64,000 nt of DNA from Solea solea (GCF_958295425.1 NC_081139.1:30268133-30332132), one strand, 5' to 3'. Numbered from the stretch's first letter, positions 42,253 to 54,684 are shown. Numbers and translations: made by a program. Notes: generated from the sequence alone by a model not told the origin.

Positions 42253-43576
42253 ATTCCACCCACACCAGCTTCTTGCTCCAGGAAGCCGGATTCTGCGACA
42301 CCAGGCATCGAAGACAGGTCTCTAACTCCTGGTTGAGACGTTCCGTCTGGCCGTTGGCTTCTGGGTGATAACCAGAGGTGAGGCTGACGGTGGCTCCGAT
42401 GAGCTTGCAGAACTCTTTCCAGAACCTGGATATGAACTGGGGCCCCCGGTCTGAAACAATGTCTTTGGGAAAACCATGAATACGAAATACTTGAGTCATC
42501 ATAATCTCTGCCGTTCTTTTGGCAGATGGAAGCTTGGGTAATGCTATGAAATGAGTCATTTTAGAAAACCTGTCTACCACTGTGAGCACAGTGGTGTTTC
42601 CTTCAGAGACCGGGAGCCCCGTGACGAAGTCGAGTGAGATCTCAGCCCATGGACGAGTGGGAACAGGGAGTGGCTGCAGCAACCCCATCTGCGCTCTGGA
42701 GGAGGTCTTGTTGCGGGCACAGATGGAACACGCCTCCACATACTCCCGAACCTCCCTCTCCATGGAGGGCCACCAAAACCTCTGGGAAATGACGTACATG
42801 GTCCTCTTAACTCCTGGATGGCAGGTGAGCAGTCCGGTGTGAGCCCAATGGATCACCTGTGGACGCATAACAACAGGGACAAACAAGCGATTCTCCGGAC
42901 AACCACTAGGTGTCGGATTCTCACCATTAGCCTGCTTCACCTGAGATTCTATCTGCCAACTCACCGCTCCTACCACACGGTTCAGTGGTAGGATGGGCTC
43001 CGGTTCCTTGGCAGTAGGCTCGGGGTCAAACAGACGGGACAAGGCATCGGGCTTGGTGTTCTGGGACCCCGGCCTATAAGACAAAACAAAGTTAAATCTG
43101 TTAAAAAAAAATGTCAATCTGGCTTGGCGAGAGTTCAGTCTCTTTGCTTTGCGAATATATTCCAGATTCTTATGATCTGTCCATACAATGAATGGGTGCT
43201 GTGCGCCCTCTAACCAATGTCTCCACTCTTCCAAAGCTTTTTTCACTGCTAATAACTCACGGTTCCCAACATCGTAGTTTCTCTCTGCCGGCGAGAGTTT
43301 ATGAGACAGGAAGGCGCAGGGATGAAGCTTGTTGTCCTTCTCAGAGTGCTGGGAGAGTACTGCCCCCACTCCATTATTGGAGGCATCCACCTCCACCACA
43401 AACTGCCGGCTGGGATCAGGAACTGTGAGAATGGGGGCAGTAGTGAATCGCACTTTGAGCTGCTGGAAGGCCTCCTCAGCTTGAGGGGACCACAAAAAGG
43501 GAGACTGAGGAGAGTGCATGTAGAGGTGCAGCTGTGGCACTGAAGTTTCGGATAAACCTCCTGTAAAAGTTAGCAA
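42098..43576 (-). pseudogene. Gypsy RNase H and integrase piece
   Basis: Contains RNase H ([34 protein letters not shown]), the HHCC zinc-binding region of integrase ([10 protein letters not shown] to [10 protein letters not shown]) and the DDE core ([39 protein letters not shown]). All three acidic residues are present. It is separated from gag-RT by one frame break at about 43500-43560 and from the chromodomain piece by another. Confidence 0.9.
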
Positions 43577-45959
43577 ATCCTAAGAATTGTTGAACCTTTT
43601 TGCGGCTATCAGGTGTTGGCCACTGAGCCACAGCGCTAACTTTAGCCGGATCCATTTGCACCTTTCCAGGGGCTATGATAAAGCCAAGGAAAGATACAGT
43701 GTCGGCATGGAATTCGCTCTTTTCTGTCTTGACATATAATTGGTTCTCCAGCAGTCGCTGGAGAACCTGCCGTACATGATGCACATGAGAGTCTAAATCT
43801 GGGGAGAAGATCAATATGTCATCTAAATACACGAACACAAAGTGGTTCAGGAAGTCTCTCAGTACATCGTTGATCATTGCTTGGAAGACAGCAGGAGCAT
43901 TGGTCAACCCAAACGGCATGACTAGGTACTCGTAATGACCACTAGGAGTGTTAAAGCCTGTTTTCCATTCATCCCCCTCTCTGATCCTAACCAGATGATA
44001 GGCGTTTCTGAGGTCTAATTTAGTGAAAACCTTAGCTTGCTGAAGCTGATCAAAAGCTGATGACATTAGTGGCAGAGGGTACCGATTCTTAACAGTTATG
44101 TCATTAAGTGGTGCATAGTCTATACATGGTCGAAGTGTCCCATCTTTCTTTCCCACAAAAAAGAACCCTGCCCCCGCTGGAGATGAAGAGGGGCGGATAA
44201 GACCAGCCTTTAACGAGGACTCAATATACTCGGTCATAGCCTTCTTTTCGGGGCCAGAGATGGAATATAGTCTACCCTTAGGAATAGGGGACCCCGGGAT
44301 CAAATCAATGGGGCAATCATAAGGCCTGTGGGGAGGAAGGGAGGTTGCCTTCTTTTTACTAAATACCTCACTCAACTCGTGGTAACATCTTGGGACTGAA
44401 GTCAGGTCAGGAGTTTCAGAGTCTGTGACATGAACAGAGGCAATGTTATCACTAGTTTTCACATTATGACAAGACTTTAAACACTTGGTTTTACATTCTT
44501 CTGCCCAGTTCAAGACCCTCCCAGTACTCCAGTGAATGTGCGGGTTATGTTTCTTCAGCCAGGGAAAACCCAAAATGAGAGGATACTGGGCAGAGTTATA
44601 TAAATGAAATTGCATAAGTTCATAGTGGTTATCAATGATAACTGTGAGCAGTTCAGTCTTGTGCGTCACTCGAAAAATCAGACTGCCATCGAGAGCGCTG
44701 GCCTCTATAGGCTGAGATAATTGTTCTGTTTTTAGCTTGAGTCTCATGGCAAAATCCCAGTCCATGAGACTTTCATCAGCCCCCGAGTCAATGAGAGTCT
44801 CCAAACTAAGTGTGGTGTTGTGATGCCTCACCTTAGTCTGGGTGAAAGCTCGAGGAGGGAATTCCGTGGAGGAGAAACGTCTCCCCAGTACCCCCCTGTT
44901 GACTGGTGAGCCTGTGCCTTTTGTCGGACACGCTGCTAGCAGATGCCCTTGCTGTCCGCAATAGAAGCACCTGCCTTCCTGCAGGCGACGACGGCGCTCC
45001 TCTGTGGACAGTTTGGTTCGCCCCAACTGCATGGGCTCCTCCACCTCCTCGGATGGCCTCTCCCTCCGGGTAATGGGTGATGGAGCACGTGAGGAGCTCC
45101 GCCAACTGGGTGTAGTGACAGCAGCGCGACCCTGATGACGACCAGCTGCAGAGGCCATTCGGCTTCGTTGTAGCTCCTGTAAGCGGTTGCCTGTTCTTAT
45201 GGCCAGAGTCATTACTGAGTCTAGATCAGAAGGCAAATCTAGGGGCACTAACAAGTCTTGAATTTGATCTGAAAGTCCCTTGAGAAAAACATCATACAGG
45301 GCCGTGGCATTCCATCCGCTATCCGTGGCTAGGGTGCGAAAGCGGATAGCATAGTCACAAACAGAGTCTCTATTTTGTTTGATGTTGCTCAACTCACGTG
45401 CTTTCTCTTGGTCGGATGAGAGGGGATCGAAAGCCTTCCGCAGAGCCTGTTTAAACTCCTTGAGGGATCCGCAGATCATTGAATCCCGAGACCATTCAGC
45501 CGTAGCCCATGCCCTCGCCCTCCCGGTGAGGTGGGAGATCATGAATGCCACCTTCGATCGTTCCGTAGGAAAGGCTGAGGGCAAGTGTTCATAATGCATA
45601 TCACAGTCCACAATAAACGCCCGACATCCTCCTGACTCACCAGAAAACTTTTCTGGGGGGGAAAGGCGAAGAGTCGTGGCATGGGGAGCTGAGATCAATG
45701 AAGCTCTGGTATCCGCCGGAGATGGTGTGGTCATGGTGTCTGAGGGAGAGGGATCCCTTGTGAGATGAGCAAGGACTTGATGTACTTGGTTTGCCAGGAG
45801 GTTAACTTGGGCTGTCATAGAGGCTTTGAACTCCTCCTGACTTTTAGCCATCCCCTTCACACCACTGTGCAGAGAGGCCATGTGCTCCTCCTGCTGAGTC
45901 AGGCGGGTGTTCTGGGAGCGAACGGCCGCTGTCAGTTGTTCTGAGTCGGCTGGGTTCAT
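43476..45959 (-). CDS. Gypsy gag, protease and reverse transcriptase
   Basis: An 827-codon frame starts at ATG 45959, 16 bases inside the 5' LTR. It has coiled-coil-like gag start, capsid-like region, CCHC knuckle [14 protein letters not shown] (residues 331-344), aspartic protease DSGAD (391-395), and RT with LDLRNAYH and [10 protein letters not shown] (YLDD at 711-714). The gag to RT part is fully open and all catalytic motifs are intact. It ends with a frame break before RNase H. Gag and pol share one frame, as in several fish chromodomain elements. Confidence 0.93.
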   Translation of the reverse strand: MNPADSEQLTAAVRSQNTRLTQQEEHMASLHSGVKGMAKSQEEFKASMTAQVNLLANQVHQVLAHLTRDPSPSDTMTTPSPADTRASLISAPHATTLRLSPPEKFSGESGGCRAFIVDCDMHYEHLPSAFPTERSKVAFMISHLTGRARAWATAEWSRDSMICGSLKEFKQALRKAFDPLSSDQEKARELSNIKQNRDSVCDYAIRFRTLATDSGWNATALYDVFLKGLSDQIQDLLVPLDLPSDLDSVMTLAIRTGNRLQELQRSRMASAAGRHQGRAAVTTPSWRSSSRAPSPITRRERPSEEVEEPMQLGRTKLSTEERRRRLQEGRCFYCGQQGHLLAACPTKGTGSPVNRGVLGRRFSSTEFPPRAFTQTKVRHHNTTLSLETLIDSGADESLMDWDFAMRLKLKTEQLSQPIEASALDGSLIFRVTHKTELLTVIIDNHYELMQFHLYNSAQYPLILGFPWLKKHNPHIHWSTGRVLNWAEECKTKCLKSCHNVKTSDNIASVHVTDSETPDLTSVPRCYHELSEVFSKKKATSLPPHRPYDCPIDLIPGSPIPKGRLYSISGPEKKAMTEYIESSLKAGLIRPSSSPAGAGFFFVGKKDGTLRPCIDYAPLNDITVKNRYPLPLMSSAFDQLQQAKVFTKLDLRNAYHLVRIREGDEWKTGFNTPSGHYEYLVMPFGLTNAPAVFQAMINDVLRDFLNHFVFVYLDDILIFSPDLDSHVHHVRQVLQRLLENQLYVKTEKSEFHADTVSFLGFIIAPGKVQMDPAKVSAVAQWPTPDSRKKVQQFLGFANFYRRFIRNFSATAAPLHALSSVSLFVVPSS

Positions 45960-45975
45960 GCTGGTCAGTTCGTAA

Positions 45976-46571
45976 TGTCACAACCGAACAAGGACTTGAA
46001 CCCAATAGCACGACTCAGAGACAACTTCCAAAAATATTCCAATTTATTGGACAAAGTAACAAATAAAAATCACTCTCAAAGGGAGGAAAAGTATCAACAG
46101 AAAATCACTCTATCGAGGAATCACTAGATAAGCAAAAGGCCAAAGTAACAAATTATAATCACTCACTGGGAGGAGACAAAAGGTCTGGGCAAGGTGCCAA
46201 ATCAAAATCACTCTTCACGAGGAAAAAACTCTGATGGCTCAAAAAGGGACAAAACAAAGTAGCAACTAACAAAAGCAAAAACCTTACAAACAATTGACGT
46301 GGCATGGATTGGCGTGGGTTCTCTGGCATGACAGACAAGACGAACTGACGCAGGGCAGAGGGAAGCACAGGCTATATGTAACTCAAAGTAAATGGGGAAC
46401 AGGTGGAAACAATCAGGGCGGGGAAGATAATCAGACTGGCGGGAAAACTACAGGGGAAGGGCAAGTTATCTGAAACAAGAGGAAAGAGAGATGTCAAAAT
46501 AAAACAGGAAGTCACAAAACAAATAGAAGGCAAAACTAAACATAACTTAACACAACTTTCTGGATATGACA
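45976..46571 (-). repeat. Gypsy 5' LTR
   Basis: 596 bases, the promoter LTR for the minus-strand element. A CATATAG TATA-like site lies on the minus strand at about 46370-46376. Confidence 0.95.
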
Positions 46572-46880
46572 CATCCTAACCAAAGAGATGTGTCGGACCA
46601 CAAAGCAGTTTATTTCAAAATCATCTTGAAATGCAGGCAAAGAGAAACCTTACGGAGAATGAACAAAGGATTGCTTAACAACAAATCATTGGTGGAACAA
46701 ATAAAACTAGAAAGTCAAAACTATTTGCGAGATAACGATAATCAGGAAACTAATCCAATGATAGTATGGGATGCATTAAAAACGGCCGTAAGGGGGAAAG
46801 TTATTAGTATTTCAAGTAAGCTCAAAAAACTCAAAGAAAAACACTTTAAGGAATTGAAAGAAAAACTAGAAATACTTTAA
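46572..46880 (+). mobile_element. L1/Tx1-like LINE endonuclease, right part
   Basis: Continues the domain broken at 40973. It has VSDHKAVYFKI, the conserved SDH end of an L1-type endonuclease, then a Lys-rich open stretch to a stop at 46880. The LINE is then truncated. Confidence 0.75.
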
Positions 46881-47480
46881 TCAAACTACGTTTAACACGT
46901 TGTTGTTGTTGTTCCTAATAATATGATCGTGAGTCTGCAGGTTTTCTGGCCTGACTTTATTTTCATATTTTAGGATTATTATATTTACCATAAATTGTAA
47001 TTATAACAATAAGCTTTATCTGTAAACCACCTACAAAAACAGTTAGAAATTTGAACTTTGACATTTAAACCAAAATACAAAGCATAGCAAAGAGACCAAA
47101 AATCATATTCAATGGAATTGTTTTTTTAATCATCATCAAAGTACTTAATGTTATTATTATTATTATTATTATTTTCTTGGACAATAATATATATAATCCC
47201 TGAGTCATGTGACAGTGATTATCATACAGTTTATCAGTGAATGGAAGAAAACAACATCCTTCCTTTTTTCTTCAAGAATTGATATCTTTATTGAATCTTT
47301 ATAATACAAAACAATAACAACATGCAAACAGAGTCATTAATACATTCAGACACATTAGTTAAGACCAGAGCCAGGGGCAGATTCTAATAAATACATTAAA
47401 AATAGAGCATAAGTGAATAGTTTTAGCAGCTTTCTTCTTTTTGTACTGTGTACTGTTCAGTTTCCTTACCAAAAGCAATA
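46881..47480. other. Intergenic, repeat remnants
   Basis: 46890-46965 is the dispersed block also seen at 35075-35150. An ATT tract lies at 47152-47173. No gene seen. Confidence 0.5.
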
Positions 47481-47499
47481 AAAGAAGGTTCAGAGTGTG

Positions 47500-47720
47500 G
47501 TTTTTAGTCAGGCTTCCTTCTTCTTACGAATGATAGGTGATGAGTTCATGGTGTAGAAAGAACCCCTCTGACACAAGACTCGTAGCCAACAAAAGGGATT
47601 TGATTTGGTTAAGTCAAGCGTCAGACCAAGCTCTGCAGCAGCTTGGGAGAACGTTCCTGCCGAATCTCTGAACAATTGTGCCTGCATAGGAGCAGGTCCA
47701 TACTTTGAAGGGTTTCTCTA
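47500..47720 (-). pseudogene. Possible LINE reverse-transcriptase remnant
   Basis: The minus strand reads AGTFSQAAAELGLTLDLTKS, the form of LINE RT block 6 (FxxAAxxLGLxxxxxKT). No other RT blocks are found, so the assignment is weak. Confidence 0.35.
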
Positions 47721-49485
47721 ACATTCTCCTCCTACACAACATATGATCGTAAATGTTAGAGAATCAACAACAGGTTTGACCTCGGGACCCCTTATTTCCA
47801 AATATAGGAAGTATCTGCGTTTCTTCAAAAAGCCTTTTCTAGGACTGGCCCAGGATTGGCCCATAAATGTGTCGTAAAAACTGTCCTGGGTCATGCTCGT
47901 GACCCCCATGAGGAATTTCCTGGTTACTTTTCAACTGCAATGGAATGCACATCTTTAACTTATTCGAGACAGAATGTAGCTGTGTTAATGTGTTCATCTA
48001 CATCAGATACTTCATTCCCCCCTCCAAAATAATGCAAAATAATGAATACAGCTCCTTTTAGTAGCGTTGATGTAATCACGCTTGCCTGCTTGCTTCAACA
48101 AAATTCCCTTCATTCAGTCTTATATTTAAATTCAAGAAACTTCATTTAAATACTTACACTAATTGAGTAGTTTACTATGTGATGTCCTATTCTTTTAACT
48201 ATTTTAGACTAGGTAAACTAATCACCTATCTTAATCAGACCAAATGTGGCTACACTTAGCCACATCCGTCGATTTCCTTCCAGCCACACTCCTTTAAAAC
48301 AAATACTCTTCACGTGTGGGTGTAAGGGAACCCAGGATCAGCTGTTATCTCCCAATCAGAAAAACCACCCCTCCTAAAAGGTGGGACAAAGACTAGGAGA
48401 CCTCTTCTAAAATAAAATTGGAGAAACTCCCATCCTTGAGCCAATCAGGACAAGAAGTCTCCATTACAATTAACAATTACCATTCACCTTCTCATTTTAT
48501 GACCCTTTTTGCCAATTGGTCATGTAACACTTTCTCTATCAATGTTATCAAACAGTAATATTGGTGTACAACAAAATATTTCAAACCATTGTCAGAGATC
48601 ACAAAAACATAACAACATAAGAAATACAGATTTCTGTATAGAAACCCATTCACAAACATATCACCCAATATGTTATTCAGATGTTAAAACTTCAGTAGCG
48701 TTGCCTTCTAATGCGATGTAATATAATATCCATGGTACTTTGCATCAGTGTATCCTGTTGTTGTACTGTTTTCCAGCCGTCGCTCCCTTATACTTGCAGA
48801 TGTTCCTACAAAAAACATCCAAAGCAGTTTGTTGGAATGAAAACAGCTCTCTTGTGCTCTCAGAGACCATGTCCAAGTTGTCAAACCCGCTCCAGTGTTG
48901 CTTTAATATTGCCTTGATTTTGTCCAACACTTGTGTGCACTGGCTCAGTGGACACGACGCCACGCTTCTGTAGCCTGGATTGCTGATGATGTTGGTCTCA
49001 TCGCAGTATATTGGCTCATTCAACTTCTCTTTGGACCCCCTTCAGGTGCACAGGGTCACAGGCAGCATCAGTCACTCAAGAAAGGCTCCCACCATCTTTT
49101 CTGAAAGTAAACAGACCTACAGACAAGCCTATGGAGGGCAGCCAACTAATGTGGGTTATTTGATCCAAACAATGCAGTTGTGGGTCCCTACAGCAGCAGT
49201 ATTAGCATACGTCGACCACTTCATGCAGCATTAACACTGGTGTGAATTAGCATGCCGTGACTCATAATTGCAAGCGGCCAAACATACGCTCAATTTAGTG
49301 TAGTGTTAGTACACATTTCATTGAACTTAATTCTTAGCATTGCATTAAATCTCTTAAACCAGACCTTGGCTTTGAATATGATATGATATGATGATGTGAT
49401 ACTTTCACATGCTGTTTGCTTCTTAGTTACCTTTGGATATTCAATACATGTCAAATACAAATACACAAATGGAACTGAAATATGG
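47721..49485. other. Unrecognised stretch, possible old retroelement
   Basis: A minus-strand open piece of 92 codons at 49023-48745 and one of 63 codons at 47909-47718 show no known motif. The neighbouring CCHC remnant (50559-50600), on the same strand, makes a decayed retroelement plausible. Confidence 0.3.
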
Positions 49486-49489
49486 AAAA

Positions 49490-49690
49490 TCCATCCATGG
49501 ATTTTCTACTGCTCCATTCTCCATATGGCGATTGCAGAGATGCTGTGCTAATCTCAGACATAAGGCAATAGGCACACTCTGGACAGTCAGTCCATCACAG
49601 GATCACATATAGACAAACAACAATTCACTCTCATACTCACACATATGGTCAATTTAGAAGGTCCAATTGACCTAATTCCCAACTGGGATT
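49490..49690. repeat. SINE-like or LINE-tail dispersed repeat
   Basis: Contains CAGTCCATCACAGGATCACA, GACAAACAACAATTCACTCT and GGTCAATTTAGAAGGTCC, the conserved 3' region of a repeat very common in teleosts. A related copy is at 59380-59500. Confidence 0.6.
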
Positions 49691-50540
49691 ACATTTAGTT
49701 TAAATAATATTCAATTCAAATTCAGTTCAAATCCAGCAGTCAATTCAAATGATTTTTTCAAATTCCAAAAACATCTTTCATCAACCGTTTCTGCTCCAAG
49801 GTTGTCCGATGGTACTACTTTAATCCAATGACCGAAATGGTTCAACACTATCACTATGTATTGCTTTATTATTTCTAATGCCTACATGGTTCATCATTAA
49901 ATATCCAAACCGTCCATCTGAGAATGAGATTCTCAGTGTAGTATTAAACTACTCTGCATACAAATTTATGTTATCGTTCCAAAACTGTTCCAAAATGTAT
50001 TTCCATCATTCCCCCCTCGCACAGATTTGAACTGTGCCAATCCTAAACTAGATGAATCAACGATAAGTCACATTGAACTTAATTCCAACATGCTAATTTA
50101 TCACTCCACCATCATACTTCACACACTGTTGTGCAGGGGAACAACATACATATTGCAATAGGAGTTAACACTTCAATCAATTGCTCTTTTGAGATCCAAT
50201 AATCTTTTATCATTGATTTATAGTCTTCATTGTGAACTCACTACTTTCCTGAACCAATAGATGTTCACATTGGATTGTATCATAGTTTAATAATGAAAAT
50301 GAAATCCAAATCATGAAACACCAACATACATCTCCAGTAGAGACAAAATATAATGGTATACTTTTTCATAACACAGTTCTTCCCAATTGATGAATGGAAC
50401 TTTGGGCAGAAGCCAAATTTGGCCTTTTTGGTCGTCACTTTTCAAAAGTTCCCCCCTTATAGAAATATTATGCTCACAAATGTACTAACACCTTCACCTT
50501 GACCAGGCTGAGCTCCACAACCACGTTGCACTTAACCAGG
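49691..50540. other. AT-rich stretch without recognisable features
   Basis: No open frame or known repeat recognised. Confidence 0.5.
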
Positions 50541-50544
50541 GTCA

Positions 50545-50978
50545 GCTTGTTAACTTGTGCAGTGTTCCACAATGTGTCCAGTTTCACCACATCCACAGCA
50601 CACATGTGGTGTGGCAGCATCCTTGAAGTCATTGTTCATTGCTGTGAGTGACACTGTCAACATCACTGTTCATCACTGGAACTTGTCTTCGATCTTGCAT
50701 TTATTTTCAATGTCCAAAGCTGTAACTGTGCCAGCTTTCTTGTCACAGGCTCATTTTGTATCTCCAAATCTTTTCAGCACCTCTTGGTCTATTGTAGTGG
50801 GAGATTCACATTGTACTGCTCTCCACATCATCCCTTGAGAAGCCTTGAACTTAGTCTCATCTGCCATGGGATTCAACTCCAGCCTTTCCCTCTGGAGTGC
50901 AGTAGGTTCTCTACTGCTGCTGTTCCAAGACCTGGGGTCTCCAAGTGTCAAGATTGTCTCCCACTGTTTTCTCTTCAT
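50545..50978 (-). pseudogene. Retroelement gag remnant with CCHC zinc knuckle
   Basis: The minus strand at 50600-50559 encodes CCGCGETGHIVEHC, an exact C-x2-C-x4-H-x4-C nucleocapsid knuckle. Upstream on the same strand a 75-codon piece (50978-50751) with KASQGMMWRAV and IDQEVLKRFGD may be gag sequence. Stops lie between the two. No protease or RT is adjacent. Confidence 0.55.
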
Positions 50979-50999
50979 ATGCTCTCATCCACTCACTAG

Positions 51000-51540
51000 C
51001 CCCCTCATGAATGTCCAGCAGTCAGGACATCAGCCTCCCAAGGTCAAGTGTATGGTACCTAACGACCCTGAGTACCTTTGAATTCAAATAGTATACTGAC
51101 CAAGAGAAAGTCTATCTGGTGGGTGTATGTTGGGCCTGTATATTAGATCATAACCTGTCTTTTAAGAAACATATTATTACAAATTCCAATTTCTTTTCTT
51201 TTGTTGTTTTCTGTTTTCTGCTTTTTGCCTTTTCTTTTGTTGATCTGTAATTTGGATGTCCTCACTCCACACATTTGGCCATGCATTCTAATCCTGTATC
51301 TCCCATTTCACTGATATCTTTTGAATGCCCTTCATGAGGTCAGGATGTTTGATGTTTGATGTATGACTCTCGCCACTCATCTACTGTGACACTCTAATGT
51401 CTTTTTTCAACTCCAACATCCAAGACATCCACCAGCAACTGTCCTCTTCCACTAACACCACTCCATCTTACCCTATTCCTGCTGTCCCCCACTACTTGAT
51501 CCCCTTCCAACCGCTCTTGTTAAATATTGTCTGCTTTCCC
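51000..51540. other. Stretch without gene
   Basis: T- and C-rich; 51390-51540 (CAACTCCAACATCC ... CCACTACTTGATCC) has the composition of the LINE fragment that resumes at 52080 and may be its upstream part. Confidence 0.35.
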
Positions 51541-51543
51541 TGT

Positions 51544-51617
51544 TTCAATTCAATTCAATTCAATTCAATTCAATTCAATTCAATTCAATTCAATTTTATT
51601 TTATTTTATTTTATTTG
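51544..51617. repeat. (CAATT)n and (TTTTA)n simple repeat
   Basis: About ten CAATT units followed by TTTTA units. Confidence 0.9.
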
Positions 51618-52055
51618 TATAGCACCAAATCATAACATACATGATCTCAGGTCTGTACATAGACAACATCAAGGAGAGCAGAGAAACACAACAGTTCACA
51701 CAATGAGCAAACACTAGGCATCAGTGGAGAGAAAACAGAAGAAGAAATCTGTGACAGAACCAGACTCAGAGATGTGCAGTCATCTGCCTCGACGGTTGGG
51801 GTGAAAGGAAAATGAGGGACAGAGGAGAGGTGGGGGACAGAAAGGGGGGAGAGAAAGGACAAGAGGGAGATGAGGTAGAGACAGAAGAGAGAGAGAGACC
51901 AGGAGCAGATACACAACAACTGTATCAAGTTTATACAGGACAGTTAGAGTCAGTGATGACATGTTTATAGAACTACAATGTCATTTATATAAGCAGCAGC
52001 AAAGATTGTTGATAAAATGGTTTTACTGATATCAACTTTAATTATAGCATGTCCC
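51590..52055 (+). repeat. Dispersed fish repeat, plus-strand copy
   Basis: Starts TTTTATTTGTATAGCACCAA, then ACAGTTCACACAATGAGCAA, GACAGAACCAGACTC, TCTGCCTCGACGG and a GGGAGAGA tract. It is inserted between the two halves of LINE-like sequence at 51.4-52.6 kb. Copies in reverse are at 24770-25082 and 62865-63050. Confidence 0.7.
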
Positions 52056-52079
52056 ATCTTCCCTTAAAACTGCTGCAAT

Positions 52080-52691
52080 AACTCTTCTTCAAGTAATGAA
52101 GAAACCTGGCTCAGACCCCACCAACCTGAATTACTTCCACCCCACCTCCAACCTTTCATCTCCAAAATCCCACAAAACAACAGTTGCAGCCCAGGTCCAC
52201 CTTCATCTCACCAACAATAATCTCTACGGACAGTTCCAATCTGGCTGCAGACCCTCCCACAGCCCTCGTCCTTCTGGACTCGTCACCATCCTCATCCTCC
52301 TTGATCTCACTGCAGCATTTGACACCGTCTCCCACCCCCACCCCCATTCTCCTGGACAGACTTCCTTCACCCGGTTTCTCTGGCACCTGTCTCACCTGGT
52401 TCAATTCCTATCTTTTCGACCGCTTCCATTTTATTAAATACCAAGCACTAGAGATCCCAATGCTCCCTGTTCACATGTGGTGTTCCCCAGGGCTCTGTCC
52501 TGGGGCCCCTCCTATTCATAATCTATCTCCTTTCCCTCTGCCATATTTTCAGAAAACTTAACATCTCCTTCCACTGCTTTGAAGATGACACCCAACTCTA
52601 TGTCTCCACCAGGCCCTCCAAGCTCTCTTGTTGTTTTTAAGTTTTTAACATTTGAACTTTGAATATTGTATTTATCACTGCCTGTATTCTA
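52080..52691 (+). mobile_element. L2/Rex-like LINE reverse-transcriptase fragment
   Basis: Plus-strand pieces encode FQSGCRPSHS, LDLTAAFDTV (RT block 3), [19 protein letters not shown] (block 4) and FEDDTQLYV (block 5; Tyr-Ala replaced by Phe-Glu before Asp-Asp). Frameshifts separate them. The 3' untranslated part is interrupted at 52691 by a CACTA-like element and resumes at 54591. Confidence 0.8.
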
Positions 52692-54590
52692 CACTCTAAA
52701 AAGAAATTTTTTTTTGGTAATGTAGTAGCTTTCAAGAAAGACAGTTCAACCACTGCTTTTGCAATTAACTTCTTTTTTTATTATTTTGAACTAAACTTGA
52801 GATTGCAAAATAAGAAAACAAACTCAAATTTCAACTTCTCCTCAGTGACAAAAGCATTATGTAATCCTGATGTGTTATGTATTCCTTAAACATCTTAAAT
52901 AAGTGTGACCACCTCAAAACCGCTGTCTCCATGGATACGTACTGTAACAGCAAAAGCCATGTTACGGCAAGAGACTGACTGCAAGTGACTAAAAGCTGCA
53001 TAGCAACACAAGTATAATCGTCACAAGTAAGCCCACATCATTCATTTCAAAAACACACACAAAAATATTCTCTTTGGGCTCAAATATGGACATATTTCTT
53101 TAAACAAGACCTTTGTTTTGTCCACTGTCACGACAGGATTGAACAGCAGAACATTAACTAACCTGACAGAAACATTCTCATTTTTTTGGTTGTTTCATCT
53201 GAAGAAAATGATGGATCTGAGATTTTTAGAAAATAGTGTTTTTCAGACCCATGACTTTAGCACTGCATGTCAGCCCATCCACGCCAAGGAACAACTTTTG
53301 AAGAACTTCAAAAGTCTATTTAAGTTTCTTGCAGTAGCTGATGTTGAGGGCATAAATGATGCCCATCAACAAGGCACAGGACCTTGGAATATCCTTCTCA
53401 ACCAAACATTTGGTTCCTTCCACGACAATCGTTGTCATCCAGTGATCTGATCCAGGGTTAGACCTGTCTCCAACGATGGCAATTTTCATCACGTGACTTT
53501 CAAAGCTGGTCTCGAACTCTTAATTGTCCTTGTAAAGCAAAAAAAAGAGGGAATTATAGTCTTCCAGTTTGTGATCTGACACTTGCTGAGCTTCATGAGA
53601 GTGCTGTCTTGACAGATGTGATCTAAGGCTACCCCATGTTTTAAATGAACAAAAACAGTCTTGGTGAATACATGGCAGACGTTCCCCACCGTGACCATGA
53701 CGTAACCTGTAGTGCCGTAGCAACCCACTTTGTGTGGAGGTTTCAAATGTACACAGTTTGCACTCAAAACCCATCTTTGAAGACAATGGGACATTTTACA
53801 AAGTGTAAATCTGATTAGATTGTCCAAAGTCTTTTACGATGACATCATTACAGTCACATGGCTCTTACAAACACATGACTCAAATCTCGTTCTCCAGATT
53901 TTAAACAGGCAGACAAAATAAAAGAAATAGTTTGCTTACCTCTTTGATTCCTCTCACAGAAACATCAAACCACACTTTGGAACAACACAGCTATATACAT
54001 GTGAACGAACAATTATTATTATTATAATTCTTATTATTATTTTTAATTGTGGCTGTGACATGTAGCTGGCGGCCGCATGCAATGAGCTACATGTGAATAA
54101 TCCTTTTCCCAACAGCTCTCTCTTGCTGGGCACACAGGCTTTATCTGAATGAAAGTCAGTGAAACAAATGTAAACCCAATACTTCAGTAGAACTATTAGA
54201 ATTCAATTTGACTCACCATGAAATGTTGCTTTTATCAAGGTTGTTCAGCCTCCTAACAACCGTCTCTACTCAGAACTAGTCCAGGCACGTTGTGTGGGTA
54301 GGAGAGGGAACTTCAACTTGTCAAGTCAATGTTGAGATAAAAATTAAGTTATTAAACTAAGTTTTTTAAGTTACAACAACTTGAATTTTGTTTTAAACCC
54401 ACAAACAATGAAATTTGAGTATAAATGATATACAAAATTAATTTGATCTAATTACCAACATTATTATTTGATCACAACTTAAAAAAATAAAGTTTGCAAC
54501 TTAGAAGGTTTATCTAAATTAACTAATTACAATTTTTAACTTGCGTCCATGTATTAAATCAAGTGGTGTTAACAGTTACTTTTTAGAGTG
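52692..54590 (-). mobile_element. CACTA/EnSpm-like non-autonomous element (1.9 kb)
   Basis: Perfect 12-base terminal inverted repeats CACTCTAAAAAG at both ends, beginning CACT as in CACTA/EnSpm elements, with flanking TA duplications. Inside, the minus strand codes for C2H2 fingers (53520-53786). A transposase core was not recognised. Confidence 0.7.
53520..53786 (-). CDS. Two-finger C2H2 protein fragment of the CACTA-like element
   Basis: ATG at 53786, 88 codons. Finger 1 is FECKLCTFETSTQSGLLRHY with a His five residues later; finger 2 is CIHQDCFCSFKTWGSLRSHL with RQH after it. Such finger starts are frequent at the N-terminus of fish transposon proteins (family knowledge). The frame ends soon after, so this is the first exon or a truncated remnant. 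Confidence 0.55.
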   Translation of the reverse strand: MSSKMGFECKLCTFETSTQSGLLRHYRLRHGHGGERLPCIHQDCFCSFKTWGSLRSHLSRQHSHEAQQVSDHKLEDYNSLFFLLYKDN

Positions 54591-54684
54591 TATTTACTTT
54601 TATTGTATTTACTGCTCTTTTAATCATGTATTGTAAGGTGCCCTTAAAGCAAATGAATTATTATTATTATTATTATTATTATAG
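54591..54684 (+). mobile_element. 3' end of the interrupted L2/Rex-like LINE
   Basis: TTGTAAGGTGCCCTTAAAGC is followed by an (ATT)n tail at 54657-54682, the usual tail of this LINE type. It continues the sequence that stops at 52691. Confidence 0.65.

Larger units (their letters stand above)
40974..46571 (-). mobile_element. Ty3/gypsy chromodomain LTR retrotransposon, near-complete
   Basis: 5598 bp with two 596-bp LTRs and gag-pol on the minus strand. Five-base target-site duplications CATCC lie at 40969-40973 and 46572-46576. The LTRs differ at a single position (41522 C versus 46524 T), so the insertion is young. Domain order is gag, CCHC knuckle, protease, RT, RNase H, integrase, chromodomain. 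Two frame breaks split the reading frame. A polypurine tract (AGAGGGGGGGG on the minus strand) adjoins the left LTR at about 41572-41585. Confidence 0.95.

Noticed and set aside
42582..42842. Plus-strand open frames within the gypsy element
   Set aside because: Antisense shadows of the pol gene, which has all catalytic motifs on the minus strand.
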